Under the pieces are notes generated by a model that saw nothing but the letters and a program-made list of their open reading frames with translations, had not been told where the DNA came from and did not search any database. A DNA stretch of 64,000 nt, taken from assembly GCA_013359255.1 (NCBI GenBank), contig JABWCF010000001.1, positions 176,982 to 240,981 on the forward strand, read 5' to 3'. The position numbers were made by a program, and so were the translations under genes. Positions 48,437 to 57,072 of the stretch are shown here, piece by piece. Source of the stretch: Flavobacteriales bacterium (GTDB lineage: Bacteria > Bacteroidota > Bacteroidia > Flavobacteriales_E > Vicingaceae). The stretch's first letter is position 1. Every line of letters starts with the position of its first letter.

Positions 48437-50758
48437 ATGAAAACTAAAATAGTGGTCCTTATATTCTTTTTTATTGGTAAATACTCACATTCAGCAAATA
48501 TCGATTCCTTAAAAACAATTTTACATAAATTAAAGAATGATACAACTAAAGTAAATTTATTAATAAATATATCGGAAGAATATTGGACTATAAACGTTGA
48601 TTCTTCTCTAAAGTATTCTACCGAGGCAAGTGTATTATCTTCTACGTTATCTTTTAATAAAGGTAAGGCGAATGCATTATCCTCACAAAGTAGCGCCTAT
48701 TATTATCAGGGACATTTAGATAGTGCCATAAGTATTGGTACTAGAGCCTTATCAATAAAAATTAAACTAGGAAATAAGAAATTAATAGGCAAATCATATA
48801 ATAATATAGCTATGTTTTATGACGAGACAGGTAATTACGACTCTGCTATTACTTTATACAATAAGGCTTTATCTGTTTTTGAAGAAATTAAAGATAAAGA
48901 AGGGACGGCCTCTACCTATGGAAACATGGGCGTAATGTATCGTTATATGGGTAATTATGTTATTGCCATTGATTATTTTTTGAAAACTTTACGCATATTA
49001 GAAAACATAGGGAATAAAAAGGGTGTAGCAACAACCTGTACCAACTTAGGGGTTTTATATGCCAATCAAAAAGAGTATAAAGAAGCACTAAAATATTTTA
49101 AAAATACCTTGCAGTTATATGAAGAGTTGAAAGATACAGATGGTATCAGAAAAGCTCATCAAAATTTAGGGAGCCTATTTTATTTTACCCAGAATTTAGA
49201 CACGGCCTTATATCATTTTAAAATAGCAGAAAAAATGCTTTTAAAAACTACGCAAGCTTTTAACTTAGTTTCGCTTTATGATAATATGGGTAGTGTTTAT
49301 AAATTGAAAAAACAAAATAAAACAGCTCTCTCATTTTATTTAAAGGCAATGAATATAGCCGACAGTTTGGGAAACGAAAATAGTAAGTCTTCTTTGTATT
49401 GTAATTTAGGTCTCTTACATATCGAAATGGGAAAATATAACGATGCTATTTCATACTGTTTAAAGGAATATGAATTAGCTGTTAAAATGAAAAATGTTAG
49501 TAACATCAGCTCAGCATGCAATTGTTTGTATTCTGCATACGATAAGAAAGGTAATTTTCCTTTAGCATTTAAATATTATAAAGAATATATTCTATATAGA
49601 GATAGTATATTAAATGAAAGTAACACCAAAGAAATTACCCAAAAGCAGATGGAATATGCATATGAAAAACAACAACTTGCTGATAGTATTAAAAGGGAGG
49701 CAATATTTAAAATGAATGAATATACACATAAACAAGATATTAAGAATCAGAAAATATACTCTTATACCGCTTTGGTAGGATTGCTGATAATGGCTGTTTT
49801 TGTATTTGTTCTGTACAGAGGAAATATTCAGAAAAGAAAAAACAATATTCAACTTGAAGAAAAAAATAAAATTATTAGTTATCAAAAGTTGGTAGTAGAA
49901 GAAAAACACAAAGAAATCACCGACAGCATTAACTATGCCGAGCGGATACAACGCAGCTTTTTGGCTACTACAGAAATGTTAGATAAAAACCTTGGTGTAA
50001 CTTCGAGTAACCCAAAGTATGATGGCGTATCGAAAAGTGAACGCAATTACTTTGTCTTTTTCCGCCCTAAAGACGTAGTAAGTGGCGATTTTTACTGGGC
50101 AGCCGAATTAAATAACGGAAACTTTGCATACTGTTGTGCCGATAGCACCGGGCATGGTGTACCCGGAGCCATTATGAGTATTTTAAATATTTCGAGTTTA
50201 GAAAAATCCATAGAAACCCAAACCGAACCACACCAAATACTTGCAGAAACTAGAAGAATCATCATAAACCGATTAAAAAAAGACGGCAGCCTGGAGGGTG
50301 GCAAAGATGGTATGGATTGCAGTTTGTTGGTATTAGATAAAGAAAGAAAAAAACTTTCTTTTGCCTTAGCCAATAATCCTGTTTTTATTGTACGCTCTGT
50401 TGCTTCGAGTAGCCTGAAGTATGATGGTACATCGAGAAGCGATGCCACTGAACTCATCGAATTTAAACCTGATAAAATGCCCGTTGGCAAGCACGAAAAA
50501 GATACCGAACCTTTTAATCTACACACTATAAATGTGCAACTGGGCGATGTTATTTACACTCTTACTGATGGATTTTCCGATCAGTTTGGCGGCAACAAAG
50601 ACAAAAAGTTCATGATTAAAAATGTAAAAGAATTGTTTTTACAAATAGCCCATTTACCCATGTCCGAACAAGAACAAAAATTAGCCGATGAATTTGAGAA
50701 ATGGAAAGGAGCTAATCATCAGGTAGATGATGTGTGTATCATAGGCGTGAGAATATAG
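48437..50758 (+). CDS. TPR-repeat sensor fused to SpoIIE-type PP2C phosphatase
   Basis: TPRs (YNNIAMFYDETGNYDSAITLYNKALSVFEEI etc.), TM, coiled coil, SGDFYWAAELNNGNFAYCCADSTGHGVPGAIMSILN, TLTDGFSDQFGGNKDKKF. Confidence 0.93.
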   Translation: MKTKIVVLIFFFIGKYSHSANIDSLKTILHKLKNDTTKVNLLINISEEYWTINVDSSLKYSTEASVLSSTLSFNKGKANALSSQSSAYYYQGHLDSAISIGTRALSIKIKLGNKKLIGKSYNNIAMFYDETGNYDSAITLYNKALSVFEEIKDKEGTASTYGNMGVMYRYMGNYVIAIDYFLKTLRILENIGNKKGVATTCTNLGVLYANQKEYKEALKYFKNTLQLYEELKDTDGIRKAHQNLGSLFYFTQNLDTALYHFKIAEKMLLKTTQAFNLVSLYDNMGSVYKLKKQNKTALSFYLKAMNIADSLGNENSKSSLYCNLGLLHIEMGKYNDAISYCLKEYELAVKMKNVSNISSACNCLYSAYDKKGNFPLAFKYYKEYILYRDSILNESNTKEITQKQMEYAYEKQQLADSIKREAIFKMNEYTHKQDIKNQKIYSYTALVGLLIMAVFVFVLYRGNIQKRKNNIQLEEKNKIISYQKLVVEEKHKEITDSINYAERIQRSFLATTEMLDKNLGVTSSNPKYDGVSKSERNYFVFFRPKDVVSGDFYWAAELNNGNFAYCCADSTGHGVPGAIMSILNISSLEKSIETQTEPHQILAETRRIIINRLKKDGSLEGGKDGMDCSLLVLDKERKKLSFALANNPVFIVRSVASSSLKYDGTSRSDATELIEFKPDKMPVGKHEKDTEPFNLHTINVQLGDVIYTLTDGFSDQFGGNKDKKFMIKNVKELFLQIAHLPMSEQEQKLADEFEKWKGANHQVDDVCIIGVRI
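49997..50041 (+). repeat. Interspersed-repeat-like insertion inside the TPR-SpoIIE CDS, copy 1
   Basis: GTAACTTCGAGTAACCCAAAGTATGATGGCGTATCGAAAAGTGAA encodes VTSSNPKYDGVSKSE, lacking in the paralog at 45044-48358. Confidence 0.7.
50399..50449 (+). repeat. Interspersed-repeat-like insertion inside the TPR-SpoIIE CDS, copy 2
   Basis: GTTGCTTCGAGTAGCCTGAAGTATGATGGTACATCGAGAAGCGATGCC encodes VASSSLKYDGTSRSDA, same frame as copy 1, lacking in the paralog. Confidence 0.7.
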
Positions 50759-50766
50759 TATATTTG
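50759..50766 (+). promoter_or_regulatory. Putative -7 promoter element (TATATTTG)
   Basis: TAnnTTTG match 8 bp before the GT2 ATG; would give a near-leaderless transcript. Confidence 0.4.
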
Positions 50767-50774
50767 CCATACTA

Positions 50775-51722
50775 ATGTACAAAGGAAAAAAAATAGCAGT
50801 GGTTGTGCCGGCATACAACGAAGAAAAACTCATTTCTCGTGTAGTTGAAACCATGCCTCATTTTGTAGATAAAATAATAATTGTAAACGATAAAAGTAGA
50901 GATAGTACAGGGGAAGTAATAGATGCACTTGCACTACAAAACGAAAAAATAAAACCCATTCATCATACTAAAAATAGCGGAGTGGGTGGAGCCATTGCCA
51001 GTGGGTATAAATGGGCTTGCGATAATAATTTCGATGTAGCTGTTGTAATGGCCGGTGATGCACAAATGGACCCCAACGATTTGCTCAATATTATAGAACC
51101 CGTTGTAAACGGTGAAGTAGATTACTCCAAAGGTAATCGTTTGTTTACAGGTGAGGCGTATAAAAAAATACCGAAACTAAGGTATTTTGGAAATTCGGTT
51201 CTTTCGTTTTTTACCAAAATAGCTTCGGGTTATTGGCATATTGCCGATTCGCAAACCGGTTATACTGCCATCAGCCTAAAAGCACTAAAATTAATAGACT
51301 GGGATAAAATGTATAAACGCTACGGCCAACCTAACGATATATTGGTTCGGCTCAATGTTTTTGATTTTAAGGTACGCGATGTGCCGGTAAAACCCGTGTA
51401 TGGTATTGGAGAAAAATCGGGCATTAAAATACGGAAAGTAATTTTTACTATTCCTTGGTTGCTGCTCAAATTATTTCTTTGGCGAATGAAAGAAAAATAC
51501 ATTATTAGAAATTTCCATCCCTTGGTATTTTTTTATTTTTTAGGAACGATATTTTTCTTTTTTACCCTTTTTTTATTTATACGCTTATTTTATATGTGGT
51601 ACATCAGCGGAAACATTCCGCCCATTAATGCCTTGGCAGCCATGTTTTCATTTATGAGCAGCAGTTTATTTACTCTCTTTGCCATGTGGTTCGATATGGA
51701 AAACAATAAGGAGTTGAAATAA
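50775..51722 (+). CDS. Glycosyltransferase family 2 (DPM1-like) with C-terminal TM helices
   Basis: KIAVVVPAYNEEKLISRVVETMPHFVDKIIIVNDKSRDST, VVMAGDAQMDPNDL; two C-terminal TM helices. Confidence 0.92.
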   Translation: MYKGKKIAVVVPAYNEEKLISRVVETMPHFVDKIIIVNDKSRDSTGEVIDALALQNEKIKPIHHTKNSGVGGAIASGYKWACDNNFDVAVVMAGDAQMDPNDLLNIIEPVVNGEVDYSKGNRLFTGEAYKKIPKLRYFGNSVLSFFTKIASGYWHIADSQTGYTAISLKALKLIDWDKMYKRYGQPNDILVRLNVFDFKVRDVPVKPVYGIGEKSGIKIRKVIFTIPWLLLKLFLWRMKEKYIIRNFHPLVFFYFLGTIFFFFTLFLFIRLFYMWYISGNIPPINALAAMFSFMSSSLFTLFAMWFDMENNKELK

Positions 51723-51796
51723 GCCAGAAAAAAATAATCCGATTAGTCTGTAACACTTTTAATTTATTTCCCCCGTTGTGCATTTGTAAGAAAATT

Positions 51797-51925
51797 TGTC
51801 AATTCGAGTGAATTTCACGATTGAAATGAGTGAAATTTGTATCGAGAATACAAATTTTCAATACATAAAGGTGTCGGTTCGAGTTTTTTCTGAAAGTAAA
51901 AGTATTGAGAATACAAACCTTTTTT
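51797..51925. repeat. Two degenerate copies of the TTCGAGT...(G)TAT(C/T)GAGAA interspersed repeat
   Basis: TGTCAATTCGAGTGAATTTCACG...TTTGTATCGAGAATACAAA and TGTCGGTTCGAGTTTTTTCTGAAAGTAAAAGTATTGAGAATACAAA. Confidence 0.6.
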
Positions 51926-51955
51926 TTGAAAATCCTTTTAAATGCACATCGGGTG

Positions 51956-53182
51956 TTACTTGATTTTTATCAATTTTTTTATTGAATAAAAATTCTCATC
52001 AAAAATTTCTAAAAAATAAATTCCTTCAGTTAAAAGCGAAGTATTTATTTTTTCCGAATCGGCAGTGATGTATTGAAGAAGATGCACCGTTTTACCATTC
52101 AAATCTTTTATTCGTAACGTGCCGTTTTGTAAGGGGGCAGAAAAAGAAACCAATAGATTATCCGAAAAAGGATTGGGATAAAAAGAAACAATTTGAGAAA
52201 AATGTTTCTCTGAAATTTCGGTTGGAAAACTGCAAGTCGTTGGATTATGTATATTTGGAATAGTAAAATTCATACCGGCAATCATATAATTTACTTGTCC
52301 CTGCGTAAACATATTTCTGCAGGCATCCTCCGAGTAATCCATATAATTCATAAACATCACTCCGGGGCTGTTGGGCGAACATGCATCTACCAAAGGAAAA
52401 GAAGGGCAATTGGTAGAGTAATTCGCCTGATTGGGCGTATCATTTATAAAATCTGTTCCGGCACAAGTGCCATTATCATCTCCCCAAATATGTTTTAATC
52501 CAAAGTAGTGCCCCATTTCATGTACAATACTTCTGCCTTTGTTATAAGGATAACCATTGGTAAGTCCTATGTGGTTGTAGTGGCAAACTATACCGTCATC
52601 ACCCGGTAAAAAATTACCTTTAGGTGCTGTATAAGCAGTAGATCCGGTTAAGTTACAAATCCAAATATTAATATACTTTTCGGTGTTCCAAGAATCGCTT
52701 CCCCCCATATTGGTTCGTTTAATGGGGTCCGGAACAGCATAGTTTACAGGCGAAGCGAAAGAGGTAGTAGCAGTTTGCACTCTTAAAATACCGGTTGTAG
52801 ATTGCCCGTTTGGGGTTTGCTTTGCTAAACAAAACTCAACATCTAAAGCTCCCGAAACCGATTTAAACGCAGAAGGGGTGTTGTTGGTATCTGCATTTTT
52901 TCTTTGAAAATCGTTATTTAAAATATCCAATTGCCGATAAATTACCGAATCGTGTATGTTTTGTTGCGGGGCATTGTAAACGATATGAAAAACCAACGGA
53001 ATAACAGTGGTGGTTTTATTACTCTTTACCGAAGGAAATTCTTTTTGAATATATTCGTTTAATTGGACGTAGAAATTTTTCCCTTTTTCGGAAGTAATAA
53101 AATGCTCGGTGCCACAGATTTCTTGTGTGTACGAAAGTGTAATGGAACAAATAAAAAAGAAAAAGAGAATAATGTATTTCAT
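51956..53182 (-). CDS. Secreted M43-family zinc metalloprotease with T9SS type A sorting domain
   Basis: SIVHEMGHYFGLKHIWGDDNGTCAGTD zinc motif; FMNYMDYSEDACRNMFTQGQ; C-terminal VSFYPNPFSDNLLVSF...EGIYFLEIFDENFYSIKKLIKIK. Confidence 0.92.
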   Translation of the reverse strand: MKYIILFFFFICSITLSYTQEICGTEHFITSEKGKNFYVQLNEYIQKEFPSVKSNKTTTVIPLVFHIVYNAPQQNIHDSVIYRQLDILNNDFQRKNADTNNTPSAFKSVSGALDVEFCLAKQTPNGQSTTGILRVQTATTSFASPVNYAVPDPIKRTNMGGSDSWNTEKYINIWICNLTGSTAYTAPKGNFLPGDDGIVCHYNHIGLTNGYPYNKGRSIVHEMGHYFGLKHIWGDDNGTCAGTDFINDTPNQANYSTNCPSFPLVDACSPNSPGVMFMNYMDYSEDACRNMFTQGQVNYMIAGMNFTIPNIHNPTTCSFPTEISEKHFSQIVSFYPNPFSDNLLVSFSAPLQNGTLRIKDLNGKTVHLLQYITADSEKINTSLLTEGIYFLEIFDENFYSIKKLIKIK

Positions 53183-53231
53183 AATTTCTTGGTTTAAGTA
53201 GTGTAAGTAAAAGTACAGAAAAAGTGTTGGG

Positions 53232-53903
53232 TTAAGATTTTCCCTGCACTACAATTACAAACTCTCCTTTAATTTCTTTCGATGTAAAATGCACTAACAA
53301 TTCTTTTAACGTTCCTCTTGCGGTTTCTTCATGTAGTTTGGTTAATTCTCGCGAAATGCTTGCCTGTCTTTCTTCGCCAAAAACTTCAATCAATTGCTCA
53401 AGCGTTTTTAAAATTCGGTAAGGCGATTCGTAAAAAATAAGAGTACGTGTCTCTTCTTTCAAGGCTAGCAAACGACTGTTTCTTCCTTTTTTGTGTGGCA
53501 AAAAACCTTCAAAACAAAATCGTTCGCATGGTAAACCGGAGTTAATTAATGCCGGTACAAAAGCGGTAGCCCCGGGTAAACATTCTACTTCTATGTTTTC
53601 TTTAATACATTCTCTTACCAGCAAAAAGGCAGGGTCAGATATGCCGGGTGTACCTGCATCACTAATCAAAGCCAATGTTTCGCCCGCTTTAAGTTTTTGT
53701 ATAATGTGGTTTAGGTTTTTGTGTTCATTATGCTGGTGAAAACTAATCATTGGTTTTTGGATAGAGTAATGCTGAAGCAATTTGCTGCTTTGCCGGGTAT
53801 CTTCGGCTAAAATCACATCGGACATTTTTAAAACCTCTAGGGCACGTAAGGTAATATCTTGTAAATTCCCAATGGGTGTGGGTACAATATAAAGTTTTGG
53901 CAT
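53232..53903 (-). CDS. rsmI: 16S rRNA (cytidine(1402)-2'-O)-methyltransferase
   Basis: LYIVPTPIGNLQDITLRALEVL, ILAEDTRQSSKLLQHY, LISDAGTPGISDPAFLLV, CFEGFLPHKKGRNSRL. Confidence 0.96.
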   Translation of the reverse strand: MPKLYIVPTPIGNLQDITLRALEVLKMSDVILAEDTRQSSKLLQHYSIQKPMISFHQHNEHKNLNHIIQKLKAGETLALISDAGTPGISDPAFLLVRECIKENIEVECLPGATAFVPALINSGLPCERFCFEGFLPHKKGRNSRLLALKEETRTLIFYESPYRILKTLEQLIEVFGEERQASISRELTKLHEETARGTLKELLVHFTSKEIKGEFVIVVQGKS

Positions 53904-54021
53904 ACCTCAAAAGTAGGCTTATAAATTAAATCTGTTTATTGTTTTTTAACTCTTTTCATTTTTTTGTGTTTCTTCTTGTTTTGTCTTACCTCTGTAACAT
54001 GAATCGTATAATATGCTCATT

Positions 54022-54589
54022 ATGAAATATTTACCCCCCCCCATTTTTTACTGTCATTTGGTTTTTAAACAAATCGAAAGCAAGTATCACATTTCTTTTT
54101 TTTCTTTATTCAGTTTGTTTTTATTCTCAAAATACAGTATCGTTTAATTATACCGGTGATGCCCAATATTGGACAGTGCCAGATTGTGTATTCAGTTTAA
54201 GTGTTGACGCAGTGGGAGCAAAAGGTGGCTGTTTAAACGGTGGAAAAGGAGCAAAAGTAACTGGAACAATTTTAGTAACACCGGGGCAAATTTTACAAAT
54301 CAATGTTGGAGGAATGGGAGGATATATAACTGCCGGGTGGAATGGAGGAGGAATAGGGAAACCTGGACAAACAGCATCTTGTGGAGGTGGTGGAGCATCA
54401 GATATAAGAATTGGGGCATTCAACTTACAAGATAGAATAATTGTAGCAAGTGGTGGAGGCGGTATGGGTGGTGGCAACAATCTTAATAAAGGTGGCAATG
54501 GGGGGGGGCAAACCGGTAATAACGGACTTTCATCATGGGGGAATGGTGGGTATGGAGGAACGCAAAATTCGGGAGGTAATGGCAAATAA
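54022..54589 (+). pseudogene. Glycine-rich secreted protein; signal-peptide region frameshifted at a C9 tract and C-terminus truncated relative to the homolog at 63035
   Basis: The frame containing MPDCVFSLSVDAVGAKGG... extends upstream as ASITFLFFLYSVCFYSQNTVSFNYTGDAQYWTV; ATG 54022 joins it only if the C9 run (54034-54042) loses 1 or gains 2 bases. Confidence 0.55.
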
Positions 54590-54614
54590 CCTTTAAAAAA
54601 TAAATTACACATAT

Positions 54615-55166
54615 ATGAAAAGCAAAACATTATTTTTTTTCATTACAGGAGTAATTCTTTATACTATTGTTTCTTGCAGAAAAGGAGAAAAAGACCCTTT
54701 TTTATCGCTTACCCCTCGTAATGCCCGATTATTAAAAGGCGAATGGATATTAATAAAAGGCGAAAAAAAATATACTCGCGATTTAAACCCAATACAAAAT
54801 TATACAGCTTCTTTTTCTAATGATTTGCTTACTGTTACACACTCCAATAATCCCGGTGCAGATACAAGTATGCTTTACAGCATGAAGATAGATTTTAATA
54901 AAAAAGGAAATTTTACCTATACGGTTGAAATGGCTCAGAATATTCATTTTATGGAAGAATATTGGAATTGGCAAAAAACAGAAAAGGGGAAAACATTTTT
55001 GTATGCTCCCATTAACCCCCGTTTTGTCTTAGGCGGAAGTTTATGGAGGGTGGTAGGCTTATCCTCTAAAAAAATATATTTGGAATATGTAAAAACCGAT
55101 GTAGCTACATCTCTTATGAACGATTTATACCATGAGGAAGTTTTTCTTGAATTCGAGAAAAAATAA
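54615..55166 (+). CDS. Hypothetical lipoprotein
   Basis: Signal peptide with lipobox-like ILYTIVSCRKG; 183 aa intact ORF. Confidence 0.7.
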   Translation: MKSKTLFFFITGVILYTIVSCRKGEKDPFLSLTPRNARLLKGEWILIKGEKKYTRDLNPIQNYTASFSNDLLTVTHSNNPGADTSMLYSMKIDFNKKGNFTYTVEMAQNIHFMEEYWNWQKTEKGKTFLYAPINPRFVLGGSLWRVVGLSSKKIYLEYVKTDVATSLMNDLYHEEVFLEFEKK

Positions 55167-55371
55167 TAAGTGAATTGTTTATGACTGTCTTAAACTATCA
55201 ACTCTCATAAAAAGCAAGTAAAACTTTTCTTTGTTTTCTATTTTTAAATGGTCGAACTTCGGGGTAGCTTACACTCATTGCCGTTTCCATTTTTGGCCTA
55301 AAAATCAAGTTTTTAGCTATAGGTGCAACCTTTTTAACGAAATTTGCATCTACCTAAACAGAAACGTAAAA

Positions 55372-55911
55372 ATGACCGATGAGCAACTTGTTGAAGGATG
55401 CGTAAAAAAACAGGCTCTTGCCCAAAAGACATTATACGATAAATATAGTCGTAAAATGTTGGGTGTATGTTTACGCTACGCTTCCAGCACCGATGAGGCA
55501 CAAGATATTTTACAAGACGGGTTTATAAAAGTATTTGATAAAATAGAGGCATTTAACGCAAAAGGTTCTTTGGAAGGTTGGATTAGAAGAGTAATGGTAA
55601 ACACCGCATTGGATAATTTCAGAAAGAATAAAAAACACATGAATCAAACCGATGTAGACGATGTAAAATACCTACTGAAAGCAGATAACTTTGTGGTTGA
55701 ATCGTTGGAAGCCAAAGCCCTGCTTAAGATAATACAAACATTGCCCACCGGTTTCAGAACCGTGTTTAACCTCTATGCCATAGAAGGGTATTCACATAAA
55801 GAAATTGGGGTAATGCTCGATGTTTCCGAAGGTACTTCAAAATCGCAATATTCCAGAGCTAGAGCATACATACAAAAAATATTAGAAAAAGAAAATATAA
55901 CCACACGATAG
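55372..55911 (+). CDS. ECF-type RNA polymerase sigma-70 factor
   Basis: MTDEQLVEGCVKKQALAQKTLYDKYSRKMLGVCLRYASSTDEAQDILQDGFIKVFDKIEAF; sigma4 YAIEGYSHKEIGVMLDVSEGTSKSQYSRARAYIQ. The track ORF starts earlier (55231) without sigma homology. Confidence 0.93.
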   Translation: MTDEQLVEGCVKKQALAQKTLYDKYSRKMLGVCLRYASSTDEAQDILQDGFIKVFDKIEAFNAKGSLEGWIRRVMVNTALDNFRKNKKHMNQTDVDDVKYLLKADNFVVESLEAKALLKIIQTLPTGFRTVFNLYAIEGYSHKEIGVMLDVSEGTSKSQYSRARAYIQKILEKENITTR

Positions 55912-57005
55912 TGAAAAATATAAACGACATAGAAGAACTTTTCAGTAAAAGTTTCGAAAACTTCGAGCAGGAGGTAAATCCTTCTGTTTGGACGAATGTG
56001 CAGCAAGCCATACAAACCCCTGCGGCACCCTCATCTGCTGCAAGTGCTGCCGGTAAAGGCATTGCCTTAAAATATGCAGCCATCGCCATCCTTTCTGTTG
56101 CTACCGTTACCGGTGCTTATTTTATTGCCAAGGAATTTAATGCAAACCAAAATGAAACGCAATCAGCACTTTCGGTGCAAGAAGAAGGTAAAACGGCCAC
56201 GAACAATAAAACCCATATTGGAACAGAACCCCAATCGGATTTAAATAATAATTCTTCAGAAATTATACACCATACCATACAAACTAACAGAACAGAAACG
56301 AAAACCGAAAAGGAAATAAACAACGAAATAAAAATGAGTGCCAATTCAGAAAAAGAGAATACTTTAACAAGCACTAAACCCGAATTTGTTTCTGAAAATA
56401 ACACCGTTACTGCCGAGAAGAATAAACAAAATGCAGAGCAAAAAGAACAAGTAAAAGAAAATACAAAAGAAACTGTAGTCGTTTCAACATTCGAAATAGA
56501 TGCAGAAGTAAACGTGCTGGAAGATTACGACAATAAAACCATTGCTTTCAGTATTGAAAACGAAGTAGAAAAAGTAGAATGGAATTTTGGCGATGGAAAT
56601 TCTTCCTCTCTTTTGAGTGGATTGCACCGCTATTCTAATTTCGGAGAGTATGTGGTAATAGCCACTGCCTGGAGTAAAAACGGACAGAAAAAATCTATTA
56701 AAAAAACAGTAAACCTGCAATTAACATCGAGCATTGATTTTGTGCCGAATGTAATTACTCCCAACAATGATGGCTCTAATGATGTGTTTAATGTAAAACT
56801 TAGCAATATGCAAGTGTTCCACTTAATTATTGTTGATAGATTCGGGGTTACAGTATTTGAAACAACCAACACTGAAATTACTTGGAATGGAAATGATTTA
56901 AACGGTAGTCCTTGTAAAAACGGAACTTACAGTTACGTTATTAAAGCAGTGGGCACCGATAATAAAACCCATAATACAAACGGCACCATTCAGCTTTTAA
57001 GATAA
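55911..57005 (+). CDS. Anti-sigma-like membrane protein fused to PKD and T9SS type B (gliding-motility-associated) C-terminal domain, GTG start
   Basis: TAGTG coupling to the sigma gene; N-terminal FENFEQEVNPSVWTNVQQAI, one TM (YAAIAILSVATVTGAYFIA), PKD (VEWNFGDGNSSS), C-terminal FVPNVITPNNDGSNDVFNVK...GTYSYVIKAVG. Confidence 0.83.
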   Translation: MKNINDIEELFSKSFENFEQEVNPSVWTNVQQAIQTPAAPSSAASAAGKGIALKYAAIAILSVATVTGAYFIAKEFNANQNETQSALSVQEEGKTATNNKTHIGTEPQSDLNNNSSEIIHHTIQTNRTETKTEKEINNEIKMSANSEKENTLTSTKPEFVSENNTVTAEKNKQNAEQKEQVKENTKETVVVSTFEIDAEVNVLEDYDNKTIAFSIENEVEKVEWNFGDGNSSSLLSGLHRYSNFGEYVVIATAWSKNGQKKSIKKTVNLQLTSSIDFVPNVITPNNDGSNDVFNVKLSNMQVFHLIIVDRFGVTVFETTNTEITWNGNDLNGSPCKNGTYSYVIKAVGTDNKTHNTNGTIQLLR

Positions 57006-57037
57006 ACCTCCTTTTTAGTACAATGGTGACGAAAATG

Positions 57038-57070
57038 AAAAGGCTGCGACAGGATTGCAGCCTTTTTTTA
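57038..57070. terminator. Intrinsic terminator between convergent genes
   Basis: AAAAGGCTGC-GACAGGATT-GCAGCCTTTTTTT. Confidence 0.8.
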
Positions 57071-57072
57071 TT

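Noticed and set aside
54148-54630. Minus-strand 160-aa Pro-rich ORF
   Set aside because: Antisense shadow of the Gly-rich sequence (Gly codons read as Pro).
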